DNA of 64,000 nucleotides from Neurospora tetraspora (taxonomy: Eukaryota > Ascomycota > Sordariomycetes > Sordariales > Sordariaceae), in the NCBI RefSeq assembly GCF_033439725.1, contig NW_026944388.1, positions 1,612,001 to 1,676,000 of the forward strand. The letters run 5' to 3'. A model generated the notes under the pieces. It worked only from the letters and a program-made list of their open reading frames with translations, was not told the origin of the DNA and searched no databases. This document shows, piece after piece, positions 47,031 through 58,754 of this stretch (positions within the stretch are counted from its first letter, which is position 1; each line of letters opens with the position of its first letter). A program made the translations under genes and the position numbers.

Positions 47031-47711
47031 ATGTCGTCGGAAGTCTTCCGCAGAGTGGGCCGCGGAGGTGCGGGGAATTGGTATAGTAAGAAGGACGTTG
47101 AAGATGCCGAGAAGGCGGCTGCTGTAAGTGTACCTACCTTCTTTGCTTCATTGCACGCACAAACTGGAACCAGACGACGTTTTCTTCTATTTTGATCAGT
47201 GCCTCACCTTTTCTTCCTTTTTGCGTTCGCCATACTCAAACAAATACCACAGGATCTCGAAGCGCAAAAGAAGTCTTCTTCCGGTTCGACCTCGCCAACA
47301 GCGCTCGAGCGCTCCATCACCGCGCAGACCAGTCTCGGCAGCTCGCGAGCCGGCGGTCGCGGCGGTGCCGGCAACTTCTACGACGCCTCGGCAACCGACC
47401 CGGCCGCCGCCCAGCAGCAGGAGGAGGAAAAGGAGGCCGAGCTCGAGGAGCTGACGCGCGTCGTGACGGCGAGCGTCCAGCGGCCGAACCCCTCCGGCCG
47501 GCTGAGCGGGCGCGGCGGCGCGGGTAACTACAGCGACAACGCGGCGCGGAGCGCCCAGCATCGGATGGACCCGGAGCAGCAGCGCAAGATGATAGAAGAT
47601 CTTAACGCGAGGGTGTTGCAGGATGTGGAGGCCGGGTTGGCGATGCCGAGACCGGCGTATCATGCCAAGTTCGAGCTGAAGCATGAGAGGTTGGTGTCTG
47701 CTGAGCCTTGA
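47031..47711 (+). CDS. DUF3602 protein with three GRGGAGN repeats
   Basis: The family includes yeast Par32, a nutrient-signalling (TORC1-linked) regulator of ammonium permeases; a similar regulatory role is possible but not shown here. Exons 47031-47123 and 47253-47711 give 183 residues. The 129-nt intron starts GTAAGT and ends CCACAG, joining EKAAA to DLEAQKKSS. The diagnostic repeats are at residues 10-16, 66-72 and 117-123 (GRGGAGN, followed by WYS, FYD and YSD). The rest is hydrophilic, with Ser-rich stretches and a Glu-rich helix (EEEKEAELEELTRVV). The C-terminal part (DPEQQRKMIEDLNARVLQDV) looks helical. No membrane segment or catalytic motif. The start is fixed by the first repeat lying only nine residues in. 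Confidence 0.88.
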
Positions 47712-48634
47712 GGTGCCCTTGACGATGATGAGAGTTTGCGCAAAAAGATGGATGGACGGATATGTATGATGAGATGGGTGGTAATGGTTCGGGTTCTGTT
47801 TACGCTTGGTTCGACTAATTAAAAAGGCGTTTGGGAACGAGATGGAAAACGATGTACAAGCAAGCTCATGCACATCGTTACAAGCAGGAAGCAGGAGAAA
47901 CCGATTGGTATGCTGTGTATTGGGCAATGATACCCCCTTTAGTCTCCTCAAGCAGGCAAGCTTTGAGTGAAATCTGAACTACGATGCCGTTAGAGACGGG
48001 AAGAAACAGATCTGTTTACGATAGGAGTAGAGTTGCGATTGAGGCTTTGGTGATGGCGTCTTGTGGGTGTCCTCCTTGCGGGGTTATGCATAACATTCAC
48101 TTATACGGAGCATATAACACCCAGAGACACTGACACGCAAATTATCGAAGCCAAGTCACTGATCCAGAATACGGAATGTGTAAGCTGGTCGAGCAGTGCC
48201 TGATAACATAGAGCAAGAAGTGGGAGCGGACGGCGAGGACAGTGGTGATACCGACCATGGTGTATTTGGGAGCATTGCCCACATGCACTAAGTGAGTCGG
48301 AACCCCACTTAGTTGCATATTCCCTCCAACGCTTGGCAGCGCTCAAGGTGCCCGCCATTGCCTGCCGTAACAACCGCGGCAATGCCGATAACGCCCGCCA
48401 AAAAGGGCTGATACGTTGCCGCTGCCGGCAAAAAAGTTCGCTTCGACTCCGGGCAAACCTCGCCGTCCCCCATTCCACCCGTGTATCCGTACATACGCCG
48501 GGCCGCCCTCCAAGTCCAACCCACCCGCACGCACGCACTCGATCACCGACGACAGCCTCAACCGAGCCCCAGTCCCCGGACGACGTCAATACCATCGCGT
48601 TACCTAATACAACTCAAACACAACCCACATCAAA
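47712..48634. other. Intergenic region between the DUF3602 gene and pam18
   Basis: About 920 bp. It should hold the 3' UTR of the first gene and the promoter of pam18. The 200 bp before 48635 are CA/CT-rich, as in fungal leaders. No supported ORF. Confidence 0.5.
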
Positions 48635-49441
48635 ATGTCGTCAGCAGTAGCTATTGGCGCCGGTGTTGCCGTCGCCGCTTTCCTAGTGAGTCCTCCTACT
48701 CTCCGTCCCGGCGCAACTATCGCGAATGGATCCCGCACCGGCAGGCATCGATCGTATCTCATACCAGCGCACTTTACCCTCAACCACCACCATATACAGA
48801 TGCCTTGCGCAAGCCATGTCGTTGTTCACCATAGAAAAGGAAAGAACAAGGAATCATCGCTAACCATCCTCCTACAATGACAGGGTCGCGCCGGTCTGGT
48901 AGCATGGCGCCGCTCGCGCGGCGGCGTTGGCGCCCTCGGCAAGGCTTTCTACAAGGGTGGTTTCGAGCCGCGGATGAACAAGAAGGAGGCTTCGTTGATT
49001 CTTTCGCTCAAGTATGTTGTTCTTCCTGTTGTTGTCGTTGTTCCCATCCATCCATCCATGGCTCTTATCTTCCCTTACTTCTTCCCTTACTTCTTCCCTC
49101 GTGCCCTGCTCTGCTCGGCTGGCTACCATCGTACCTCACCTCATGCATGCATCCTTTCCTCTATCCATCCATGAAACACACACACACACAGACACAGACA
49201 CGTATCTACACAACCTCCCACAACCTACATACAAGCCTATTCCGGCATCAACAAAACAAAACGAGACCGAAACAGCAGCTAACACCCCTCTCCAACAAAC
49301 AGTGAGCGCACCATGACCAAGGACAAGATCCGCAAGGCCCACCGCAACCTCATGCTTCTCAACCATCCCGATCGCGGCGGCAGCCCGTACCTGGCCACCA
49401 AGGTCAACGAGGCCAAGGAGTTCCTTGAGAAGAACGTTTAA
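48635..49441 (+). CDS. pam18: Mitochondrial import J-protein Pam18/Tim14
   Basis: Pam18 sits in the inner mitochondrial membrane with its J domain in the matrix, where it stimulates mtHsp70 (Ssc1) of the presequence translocase motor and pairs with Pam16. Exons 48635-48685, 48884-49011 and 49303-49441 give 105 residues. The branch sites (GCTAACC, GCTAACA) and acceptors (GACAG, AACAG) are clear. The N-terminus is one membrane segment ([20 protein letters not shown]). Then [19 protein letters not shown] leads into the degenerate J domain; the HPD motif is residues 81-83 ([20 protein letters not shown]). The length matches short Tim14 proteins. Introns are long for this genome (198 and 291 nt); the second contains a CA-rich microsatellite near 49175. 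Identification is firm. Confidence 0.94.
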
Positions 49442-50377
49442 ATGAGCTTTGGTCATGATCGATCGACTGTTTCGATGCGATGCGTATGATTTCGATCTCG
49501 ACGGGGAGTTGACGGAAGGCCTCTTACACGAACGATAGTACAGACATCACATCCTTGCAACGCCACTCTCCACTCGAGTTCGTCTGTTCCAACGGTACCA
49601 AGTGTCGCCTAGGTGGTGGGGGGTTGAGCGGCTGTTCCTCTCTCGCGGGCTACTTATCGACAACTACTTGGTTGGGACGTTAGCGGTGTCAGGTTATCGC
49701 TCGAGTCGCGGGCAGTTTCCCATCAGTCATGTCTGAGCCACGAGACAAGGAAGAGTTCGACCCGAAAGCACCAACGCCATGGCAGTACGGCCCGCCACTA
49801 CGAATCGACCGGTCTTGGACGACAGATTCCCTCGGTTTATCATCTCCTGCGGTACGGCTCAGATTCGGTTGCCTCCTCATTGTACAGTACAAAAACACAC
49901 ACATATTTCTTCATAGCATTGGCGTTGACGGGTTTTTGGCTTTGCGGGTGGCTTGGATGGAAAAAGAAGGAGGCTATGTACGTTTTTCACACAAGAAGGA
50001 TCCCCATTGTACAATAAAACACTTGTACCATCATCAACATCACCGTTTTATGTGCCATAGGGACTGGAGTGCTTCCGGGGATTCTCCTCTAGTATACACG
50101 TCGTACACTTGGCTAGCCTGTCACGCAACCGCCAGGTTGTTGGTTCGATGTTCGCTTTGACTGAAGCTCAAGGGCACATGGACGCCATCTATGCTGGTGC
50201 CAAGGCACGAATGCTATGACATACCTGCATGACAGTTACCATCCCTCAGTCATTTTTACCTTATTTGCCTCCTTTCCTTCCCTTTGCCTTGCTTCCACTC
50301 TTTGGTACCAGCTAGTTCCTCCAAGTATATCGGCCACGCTGGCCAGTGATGGTGGAAATACAATGGTATCATCACCA
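49442..50377. other. Convergent intergenic region pam18 / qip-like gene
   Basis: About 940 bp between two stop codons. An open frame at 49729-50160 (+) begins with a plausible hydrophilic segment but loses coding character and has no known motif; it overlaps expected 3' UTRs. I do not call a gene. Confidence 0.45.
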
Positions 50378-52425
50378 TTACAACTCCCAATTTTCATCCG
50401 GTGTCCAATCGGCGGAATTAGGCGGGGGGCTTGCCTCGATCACCGAGTTTGGCTCGCCACCATCCGACTGCTCCCCGTTGCTGACCCAACCCTCATCGAC
50501 GTCCTCCTTCGTTGCGGTGAATTCGGAGTAAGTGACATAACCGTCATTGCTAAGGGAACATGATTGGTTAGCACTTCGTCCGACCTGTGACGCTTGTTTT
50601 TTTACGACTTACCCCGTATTCGCCTTTACAGCCTTCGCAGCAGCCCTCCTCAAGCTCTTCTGCCGCATGTCAATAGCTAGGCCGATCATGGCCTGAAGCG
50701 TAAAGACCGCGTCGTTGCCGGCATTGTGCATGTTCTTCCACGGGATGTCGAGGTGACCGCAGACGTTCGAGAGCTTGGAGGCGTTGTTGGAACGGCTGAG
50801 ATACTGGTACATCTCTCGGGTGTCGACCACCTCCAGGATGTTGTCCGCGCTGGCCACATCATATCCAAGCATGCGGAGGTACTTGAGATCTTGAGACTGG
50901 TCGTGGAACACGAGGACCACGGGGCGCTTCGCTCCTTCACCGCCCGCGGAGGACTCGATTTCGATGGTCTCCTTTAGAACGCTGGCGATCTTCGCAACCT
51001 CGATGAACTCGCTCTCGCTGGAGATTGTTAGTGGTTTGGTTTCGGATTTGGGACAGGGGCAGTGAAAGGGTTCAGGGATAGGGTAACACGTACCCGAAAT
51101 CGAAGTATTCGGCGCGGCCTTGGACATGCCTGGAGTTTTGGGCCCATGAAAACTCCTTGACGCGAATATGTCGTGCTTCGATGAGGTCAAACCAGTTCTT
51201 GCTGCCTTCTCCAGGAGCAACATTCGACATTTTCGCGGTATCAAGAATCGCCAGGCCAACCTCGGTGATGATGCTCTGGTCCAGTTCATAAGCCTCAAGG
51301 TCAATCGCCACAAACACGACAGACTTCTCCGGCTCGATGCCAGTAGGCTGGGTGAGATCCAGTGGGGTGAATGGCCCTTCCGGATTGGATAGTACCCTGC
51401 GGCGAAGACCAAGATACCGCTGAACCCTCTTGACATTTCTTCCCCAGGTAAGATGAAGATTGCGTCGCTTCTGCTGGTTGTTCTTGGTCTTCTTGCCCTT
51501 TTCTTGGATTCCAAAGATGCTATTCAAGCGGCGGGTCAGCTCCTGTTTGGCGAGGAAAGGAGCCTTTTCCGACATGTCGCCGGGCTTACGCGCCGGGACG
51601 TTGTTTGTAAGCTGCTCCCATTCCTCGGCAGATCTGGAACGGCCAAGGAAGCGCGGTTTCGCTGTATTACTCTGCCCAAACGGCATGGCGAACAAGTCTT
51701 GATGTCCGCGAGGAAACGTGAACTCCACGTCGAGTTTTCTGTTTATGACGTCGAGCAGGTGTTGCATCTGGTAGGTTGGGACAAAGATCAAGGGTTTCTT
51801 GTTCCCCTCGTTAGCCGGTCGATAGAGATAGAACCTGGACTATGTTAATATACTGACATTAACCCACACCGACGGGACCTCAAGAACTTACAGATCCCAA
51901 ATGCGATTCTCGTGTAGGCTCTCCAGCGTAAAAAGAGGCCGAGCCTTGGGAATGAACGGTTAGCGTCACAATCATCCTTACCACAAGGATTTGACTCACC
52001 CTCTGGCCATTGCGCTTGCCAACAAACAGGTTGGGATACTCCTGAACCATTCTCCAGGGGGTGAAGAGTTCTGTGATGGGATCGATCTCGCCCTGCTTCA
52101 CGCTGACCTCCGGCCATCTGATGTTCTCCAAGTCCGAAGCATCGCGGTACTCTTCCTTCTCGTCGGTCACGTCCTCAACGCGCAGGGAGGTACGGCCAGC
52201 ATAGTTAGGGCGAGTAGTAGGTTTGGTCTTAGAAGGATCCAAGTGGCGGGCGCTCAGGACAGAAGCGTCGGATGCATAATCGTCGTCTTTATCACCCTGG
52301 GCGTCATCACTAATGTCCCAGTCATTGATGTCTTCGTCGCGCCACTTTGAAGGATCGAAACCGCTCCAGTCCACAGTTTGGCAGGTCAGGTTCCGCAGCT
52401 GTTGCATAAACTGCTCGTCCTCCAT
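50378..52425 (-). CDS. qip: DEDDh exonuclease of the Gfd2/QIP family, probable QDE-2-interacting protein
   Basis: QIP is the exonuclease that removes the nicked passenger strand from Argonaute QDE-2 in quelling. Exons 52000-52425, 51892-51944, 51094-51834, 50613-51017 and 50378-50549 give 598 residues; all four introns have good branch sites or in-frame joins. The DEDDh core is visible: D328 and E330 (VAIDLEAYE), D450 ([14 protein letters not shown]), H504 and D509 (HNAGND). Other family segments are [23 protein letters not shown] and YFDFGESEFIEV. The tail from 543 is acidic with W563, W590 and W596 ([21 protein letters not shown]). The gene symbol rests on family plus position beside mus-52, which I recall as the N. 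crassa neighbour; a non-QIP paralogue is the alternative. Confidence 0.82.
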
Positions 52426-53804
52426 GGTGGCGAGCGATAATCCGGTTAGAAGTGACTAAGAGATCAGTTAGCGTTGACCATGAACTGAAGTGCAAAGCTT
52501 TTGTGTCGACGCCGGCGATTCTGATATTGGATTTGGTGATGTCTCTTGGGTGACGCGATAGGACCAGCAGTATGAGGGGAGGCTGATCTGGAAAGAGAAG
52601 ATTTTTTTGGTAGATAGAGGACTCCAGGCTCGGGGTTTTTGCCACGATATCCAACTTACGTATCGAGGAGTAGAACTGAGAACGAAAGGATTAAGAGAGC
52701 GACGGTTGATCCGAGGGGGCTTGCGCGCGCGATCGTTGGGTTGTCGTCGTTGCTGGACGGAGGACTTGCGCGGAAGCAGTTCTCGGAGAAAGAATACGCT
52801 AGGTAATGGTTGGGGAGAAAGGTGAGCGGAGAAAATATTAATACTCCTACACGACCGATCCTAGGCAGACACAATGAGAGTGAATGGGAAGCGCCAGATG
52901 CCGTCCAAACTTCTCATCCGAAACCTATGTTGTCAGATGGTCAGTTGATGAAAACGGATTTAGGCACCTTCATTTGTCGCATGATTGGCGGTCTTGGGCG
53001 GTACTTACAACCAACGCGGAAGGTGCAAGTGAGTGAGAGATTGCGTGAGTGAATGCTCCCAGGTGCTAGAAAGGGATTGAAGTGGAAGGAGCGAGCACAG
53101 ATAAGTAAACAAAATCGCAACTGCCCGTTGAGGTTGTGACGATTTGAGGCCTACAGCTGTACCCCACTGCAAAGCTCACAAAGGAACAATACCCCGCTTG
53201 GCAAGAGGATGAATGGGCGTTTCCTTGAAAAGGAAAAGACGGTTTCCTGGGTCAGTCTTATAGATTAAATCACAAGCAAAACGACTGCTCGTGATGAGAT
53301 GGAGAGATTGAAATGCAAACGGTTGGACAAGTTGAAGTGTGCGAGTCGTTGTTAGGTCTGCCTGAATGGTGACATAATTGCACTGTGCATGCCGGACCCA
53401 AGTTGGGGGGAGCAACGAAAGTAAACAAATCAGTTACAAAAAAGACTGACAACCAAAGGACACCAGCCAGGAGGTTCTCTTCCAATGCACTCGCTTGCAC
53501 ACTTCCTTGAACACTATTCATTCGTGAAACCTTCTACTTGCAGTGGCCGTATTGGTCAAATCAGTACTTAATGAGACGTTGGGCAGCAAAGCCGGAAGCC
53601 CCATCATCTGGCTCCGAATCTGTAGTACCACAACACATGACTTTGTGTATTTTGACTTGCACTTGTTCCGTATTCCTGTAGCCCCGAGGTGGTAGGAATA
53701 GCAAAATGCAGTTACCGTACCTTTGACACCACGGAGGCCTTTCCGGCAGCGTGCTGCTTGATAGTATTCCTGTAACCCCAACCCCTTGGGCGCAACAGGG
53801 CATC
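52426..53804. other. Intergenic region between the qip-like gene and mus-52
   Basis: About 1.4 kb between the start of the qip-like gene and the stop of mus-52, which lie on the same strand. It must hold the promoter and leader of the former and the 3' UTR of the latter. Minor frames only. Confidence 0.5.
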
Positions 53805-56309
53805 TCACTTCAGAAACTAGAACCAAGTGTTAGCTAATGCCAATTCAACGGGTAACTGTTGGACTTACAGCCTTTGCCTCCTCCTCATTGACTTCCGACA
53901 CCTCAGATTCATCCTGCGTGATCAACCCCAAGCGCCCTCCAACAACCCATCTGAACCACATCTCCCTTCGATCCCCATTCAACTCTCCAGAAAGCAAGCT
54001 TTCTTTGAGTCCTGTAATGTACTTGTTGTAAAGCGTCGGGACCTCCATGCTTATAAGCTCCTCCCTCATCACCCGCAGGTTCTCGGCAGCTCTGGGGTAC
54101 AGCACATCCGCAAAGCTGTCGCTGATAAGCTTGCGGATGATATCGCCCATCTGCTTGGCGGCAGTTTCGATGGTCTCGTCGTCTTCCGCTGTTTCCAAGA
54201 TTTGCTTGAATTCGGGAATCGCGTTTTCCGTTGATATAGGAGTCTTCTTCGTTCGCGGCCGGGTCTCTCCGAGAAGGGCGTCGATGTCCAGCCCGGAAAG
54301 GGGCTTGACGGTGTCTTTCCTGCCGCGTTTTCCTTGGACTTTTGGTGGAACTGTGTGAGAGTGTTAGAAGGAGTGCTGGGCAAAGGAGGGGGTGGAGAAG
54401 CCGGTTACCTTTTTTGACCTCTGCTGCTTCGATCAGTCCGTCGATTTCAGACTTGGCTTTTGCTAGCAATGGTTCCGGCGGATGAGTGAAGCGTGTGAGG
54501 ATGTCGGCTACGGGTGGTAGCGGAGCGTCGGGGTTCACTGCACGATTGCGGATCGCTTGGTTCATGTGGTGGATGACGGGGTTATACAGGTCGTCGATGG
54601 GCGCGTATTCCGCAGGGTTTCTGTCGTTCGGTTAGCAAGGGACAAGAGACCACACCGAGGACAGAGCACTTTACCCATCTTCATCTTGCCCGAATTCGGT
54701 CAAGTCCATTGCATCGACATAGTCGCTCATCGCCTGTTGTAAATCATTGTTGGGCAGAAGGCGATGTTCCGTGAGCACGTTGCCCGTAATGGTCAACACC
54801 TTGTCCAACGGAGGGAACTGATAACTCCTGACGTCCTCCGCAAATGGTAATGGGACATCGTACAAGCACTCAATATCGTCTTCGATTGCCGGGTTTGGCT
54901 TGAGCAGAAGAATTTGTGGTTGTGAGTTGTCTTTGTTGACATACCTAGCCACCGCGTAGGACTCAAGCTCATGTAAAGCGTGGATAAGAGCTGATAGACC
55001 TAGCTCCGCCTCCTCATTAAGCTTCTGAGCAACGATGAGGCCTGTCTCTCCCATATTCAAGAATGGCTCGTACTGTAGATATGTTAACGCTCGTTTTCAT
55101 AGGAAAAATACAAACATGACTTACGCTGCTCATAGGAACAAAGCCGATAATCGTGAAACTCTTGGTTGTCTCGTACTTTGTCATATTCTCCTCGCTCTCA
55201 CTAAACGGGACCACGGTCCTGCCATACTGATATGCCTTGGCAAGATCCTCCCTGTCGACGTCTTTCTTCCCTCCTGCTGCCTTGGCATCATCAACTCTGT
55301 ATGTGCGCAGTTGCTTGACTGACTGAAACTCCACACCACTCATTGGTACGCCGCTGTCCTCGTCCCAAACCTGTGTCTGAGGCGGTCCGTTAGTGATGGC
55401 CACATTGCTCGCTGACGGAGGTGTTGCTCTCTTGGTCTTGAAGTAGCGCTCAACATGAATACTCAGCGCGCTCGGGTATTTTTGTGGGTCTCCGAGTGTC
55501 AGGGGACCATCGTATGCCTTAAAAGGCCTGACGGGCTTGATCCTGGGGATGGCGAGCTCTTCCACTGCTTGAGCCATGGTGCCGAACACGCCGTTCTCGC
55601 AGTGGTCGACCAGCGTTTTGAGGATTTTCTCGTTTTCCTCCTGGAGAATTGTTAGCATGTTGACTTATCGCCCTGTGGTGTTTGCCCTACCTTGTGACGT
55701 GACTTATCCTCCTCCTTGAAGCCATATTCGGCATCATCAAAGTCAACCCCGCTATCTGATGGTCAGCGATCAAGCACTTGCAACGGAAGCTCTCCGGTGG
55801 AAGCCGAACACTCACATTACGACAAGTTCTATCCCCACATCATTGAGCATATTCGCTACCTCTTCAGACTGATCGTCATCAATAGGAGACTCCCCGTTCG
55901 TTACGAGGATAACCTTGCGCTTATACTTCAACTTCTTGGTGAAGACTTGGATCATTCTGAGGGCAACCACAATTGCCGAGATAGCGTCTGCGCTGGAAGT
56001 ACTGGACGGCTCAATCCTGCTCTTCAGTGCTCTGAGAGAAGTCATGGTCATGGGTCCAAGCTCCTGGAGGACCGATATGTTTTCGTACCCCTGGTACTCT
56101 TCCCTGTTTTCATTGTTGTCGGTTTCGTCGGTGTTGAGGCCCACGACGCCTACGTTCCAGGTCTTGCGGCTGGCTGCCACGGTGGTTGAGATCTTGTCCC
56201 AGATGTAGCGCATGCCAAAGTCGAGATCGGATTCGTCCCGTCCATTGTGACAGTCCGCCATGGACTCGCCCAGGTCGATGACATAGACTGTGGCTTCTTT
56301 GTCCGCCAT
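53805..56309 (-). CDS. mus-52: Ku80 subunit of the non-homologous end-joining complex (MUS-52)
   Basis: Ku80 forms with Ku70 (MUS-51) the ring that binds broken DNA ends in the nucleus and starts end joining. Seven exons (55816-56309, 55691-55751, 55125-55640, 54675-55072, 54409-54620, 53869-54350, 53805-53816) give 724 residues. The six introns are 50-64 nt with CTAAC-type branches where visible. The vWA-like domain covers about 1-230 (ATVYVIDLGESMADCH; KRKVILVTNGESPI; GVDFDDAEYGFKEED). The Ku beta-barrel follows (GPPQTQVWDEDSGVPMSGVE; YQYGRTVVPFSE; SFTIIGFVPMS; LPNNDLQQAMSDYVDAMDL). A basic patch (KRGRK, 568-572) may be nuclear targeting. The C-terminal helical domain (LISDSFADVLYPRAAENLRV) is present. 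The last exon encodes only FLK and the stop, so the extreme C-terminus is least certain. Confidence 0.95.
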
Positions 56310-56859
56310 GGTGAGGGAAGGTGAGGACTGCCCGTGGAGTAGCAATTGGTGACGACGATGGGATTGGAAGTTCGAGGGAAAATAAAAAGGACTAGATTTT
56401 TCGAGGTAAATAATTTCAAGGCATGACTTCGCTGTGGCCCGTTCGCTTCACATTCATTCGAGGTGGAATTCTAGGCAGCATCGCCAGAGTTGGAGACAGT
56501 TCGGAGCAATGACACGCTGTAACGGGAATTGGAGTTGGCGTTTGACGGTGTGTATTACGTTACAATACACCGTGTGCTTGCGCGAAGGCACATGTTCTCG
56601 CGTTACCCATGGCATGCAGCTCATCGCGATATTTGATTGGTCAATGGTGACGTAGCTGCGCACAAGTGGTAAGCTCGCTCCGCTTTATGCATGCACCAAT
56701 GCATTGCATAAGAGCATGATGGGGAGTCCAATCGGGTTGCTGTCGCCAACTTCATCCCTTGAACCTCATTCCCATATTCTTGAGGTTATCAAGAACTGAC
56801 GTGAATATCTTTGAACCAGCTCCTTCCTTATCATCTGTGTAACTTGTTCAACAGTGGAT
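56310..56859. promoter_or_regulatory. Divergent promoter region mus-52 / DUF4149 gene
   Basis: About 550 bp separate two divergent starts and should contain both promoters. No TATA box or known factor site is clear. Small frames on both strands lack motifs. Confidence 0.5.
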
Positions 56860-58004
56860 ATGTCATCCTCAAGTCTATTACTCTCACCAGGTCCCTACCA
56901 TATCATCAGGTTAGTGACATCAGAGTCTCCTCGCTTATGATGAGGTCAACTGCTAACCACCCCCATCTTCACCTCCAGTTATGGCACTTTACTTGGGACA
57001 ACATTCTTCCATGTACGACATCTCACCAACATGACCACATTCCATCCACAACTCTCAGGATCATGAAACCGAACACTTCCCACTAACCTTCACCTCTAGT
57101 CCTTCGTGGGCGGCATCATCTCCTTCCAAGTCCTCCCCCGCCCGCAATTCTCCGCGCTCCAGACCAAGATCTTCCCCGTCTACTTCTCCATACAAACCAC
57201 CATCCCCGTTATTCTCGCCCTGACCTACCCCGGCGCCACCTCCGCATTCGGATCTGCTGGTGCCGCTGGGATCGCCGGCGTTCTGGACCCGGATAACAGG
57301 TGGTCCGTTCTCGCCCCCATTGCTGCCATATTCTTGACCGGTTTAGCCAATCTCGCGGTGGTTGGGCCCGCTACTACTAAGTGTATGAAGGAGAGGAAGC
57401 ATCAGGGTAAGTTTGCCTCTAACGATTTTTTGCCTTGCATTTTGAATGAACGTGTTGCCGGTTTGGTGGCAGGCAGCTTGCTTTAACCAAGCGAATGGTC
57501 GTAAGAATAAACCGAACACGTCACGGTCAGTACATCACACCTTGGATATACTCTTTCACGTATCCAAACGTCTTTATTACACCTTAAAACTCAAACTCGA
57601 CGCGGTTCCCAGATGGGAAAATCCCTAATGGACTCTGGCCGATATGTTTCTAAATTATTGTGATCCCTATCACAGTTTTGTAACGGCCTTTCCCAACTAC
57701 AACGAGCGGTATTGGACTGTCCGTGTTCGGTTTATTCTTACGACCGCTCGCCAAGCTGGGCTATACAATCTGGTTCAGGTTGCCTTGTTTAGATGATGTG
57801 TCGTTACTGACGTTGGGATAACTTGAAAACTTTGCAGAAACTAAGGACGGCAAGAAGAGCTATGATGCTCCCCCGCACTCTCAGGAGATGACTGCGCTGA
57901 ACAAGCGCTTCTCCCAGCTCCACGGCATTTCGTCGCTCCTCAACCTGGGAAATTTCATTGCTGCTGTTGTGTATGGCTTCACCTTGGCTTCACGCCTTGA
58001 CTAG
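56860..58004 (+). CDS. TMEM205-like DUF4149 membrane protein
   Basis: Exons 56860-56909, 56979-57012, 57100-57406 and 57838-58004 give 185 residues. Joins give MSSSSLLLSPGPYHIIS-YG, GTLLGTTFFH-SFVGG and KERKHQ-ETKDGKKS in frame; introns 1 and 2 have TGCTAACC and ACTAACC branches. The family start (YHIISYGTLLGTTFFHSFVG) and GIISFQVLPRPQFSALQTKI are diagnostic. Hydrophobic segments lie at about residues 17-38, 57-77, 100-125 and 160-180 (LLNLGNFIAAVVYGFTLA), consistent with four membrane passes. A Lys-rich loop precedes the last helix pair. The biochemical role is unknown; mammalian TMEM205 has been linked to drug resistance. Intron 3 is 431 nt because it contains a 261-bp inverted-repeat element. 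Confidence 0.88.
57491..57751. mobile_element. 261-bp MITE-like element inside an intron
   Basis: The ends 57491-57520 and 57722-57751 are inverted copies matching at 28 of 30 bases (shared core GGTCGTAAGAATAAACCG). The flanks carry CAA on both sides, a possible 3-bp target duplication. It lies wholly within intron 3 of the DUF4149 gene, leaving the splice sites intact. No coding capacity. It shows no RIP-like decay. Confidence 0.72.
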
Positions 58005-58754
58005 AGGAAGGGGTAGATACACAAGTTTGTTCAAGAGCCACTGAGGCATGTCCATTTCCTTGCTATCTACTTGTCGGATAACACGAAGGATTATTTCAAG
58101 CCGGTTTACCCCCTTCCCCCCCTTTGATGTCAAATTATATCTGTTTTCTTTTTTTCCCGTTTCCCTTTTGCTTTTCCATCGTCCTCCATGATGCATGTGA
58201 AATCCTCTCTGCATCAGTTTCTTATCTCTTCCAACCTTTCTCTGCTTCGTGGTTGACAAAGGCCCAAAAACACTCCATTAACGCCGCCGCCTGTTCCGTG
58301 AGGAACATGATGATCCCGTTTTTCCCTTATCTATGTCCGTCTAGTTTATACTTGACTTGGCTGATGCCGATCCAAGACTAGGTTGATAGGAGAAACGAAG
58401 ACGAAAAAAATCTATCCCTTTACCGCCGATGGTTTGCCGTGGTATCTCAAAAAGTGGTGAAGAAAAGTTGAAATAGGTATCTCAGAAAAACCCCGTGGTG
58501 AGGCGCCGAGCGCTCAGCCACAAGGTCGAAAAGAAGCCAAACGAAGTCGCTTGCTGAATGAAGAATCGAAAAGAAGAAAATTCCAAAAAGGAATCCCCGA
58601 AATCGGATGCCGAACGGACTTCCATGGTCGCTCGCTCGCTACTGTCGCTAGAGGTAGCAAAGCCCCCATCAGTCAAAAGCGCTTGCTAAATTGATTGCCG
58701 GTAAGCAGAAAACCAAGTTGCTTTATCCCGAAGGTGGCGAGAGGCGAGAAGGAC
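58005..58754. other. Convergent 3' intergenic region
   Basis: About 750 bp between the stops of the DUF4149 gene and the Ser/Thr-rich protein gene. It is rich in pyrimidine tracts near 58120-58180. No gene seen. Confidence 0.5.

Noticed and set aside
49729-50160. 143-codon open frame (+) in the convergent region
   Set aside because: The first 30 residues look plausible but the rest does not; it overlaps the expected 3' UTRs of pam18 and the qip-like gene.
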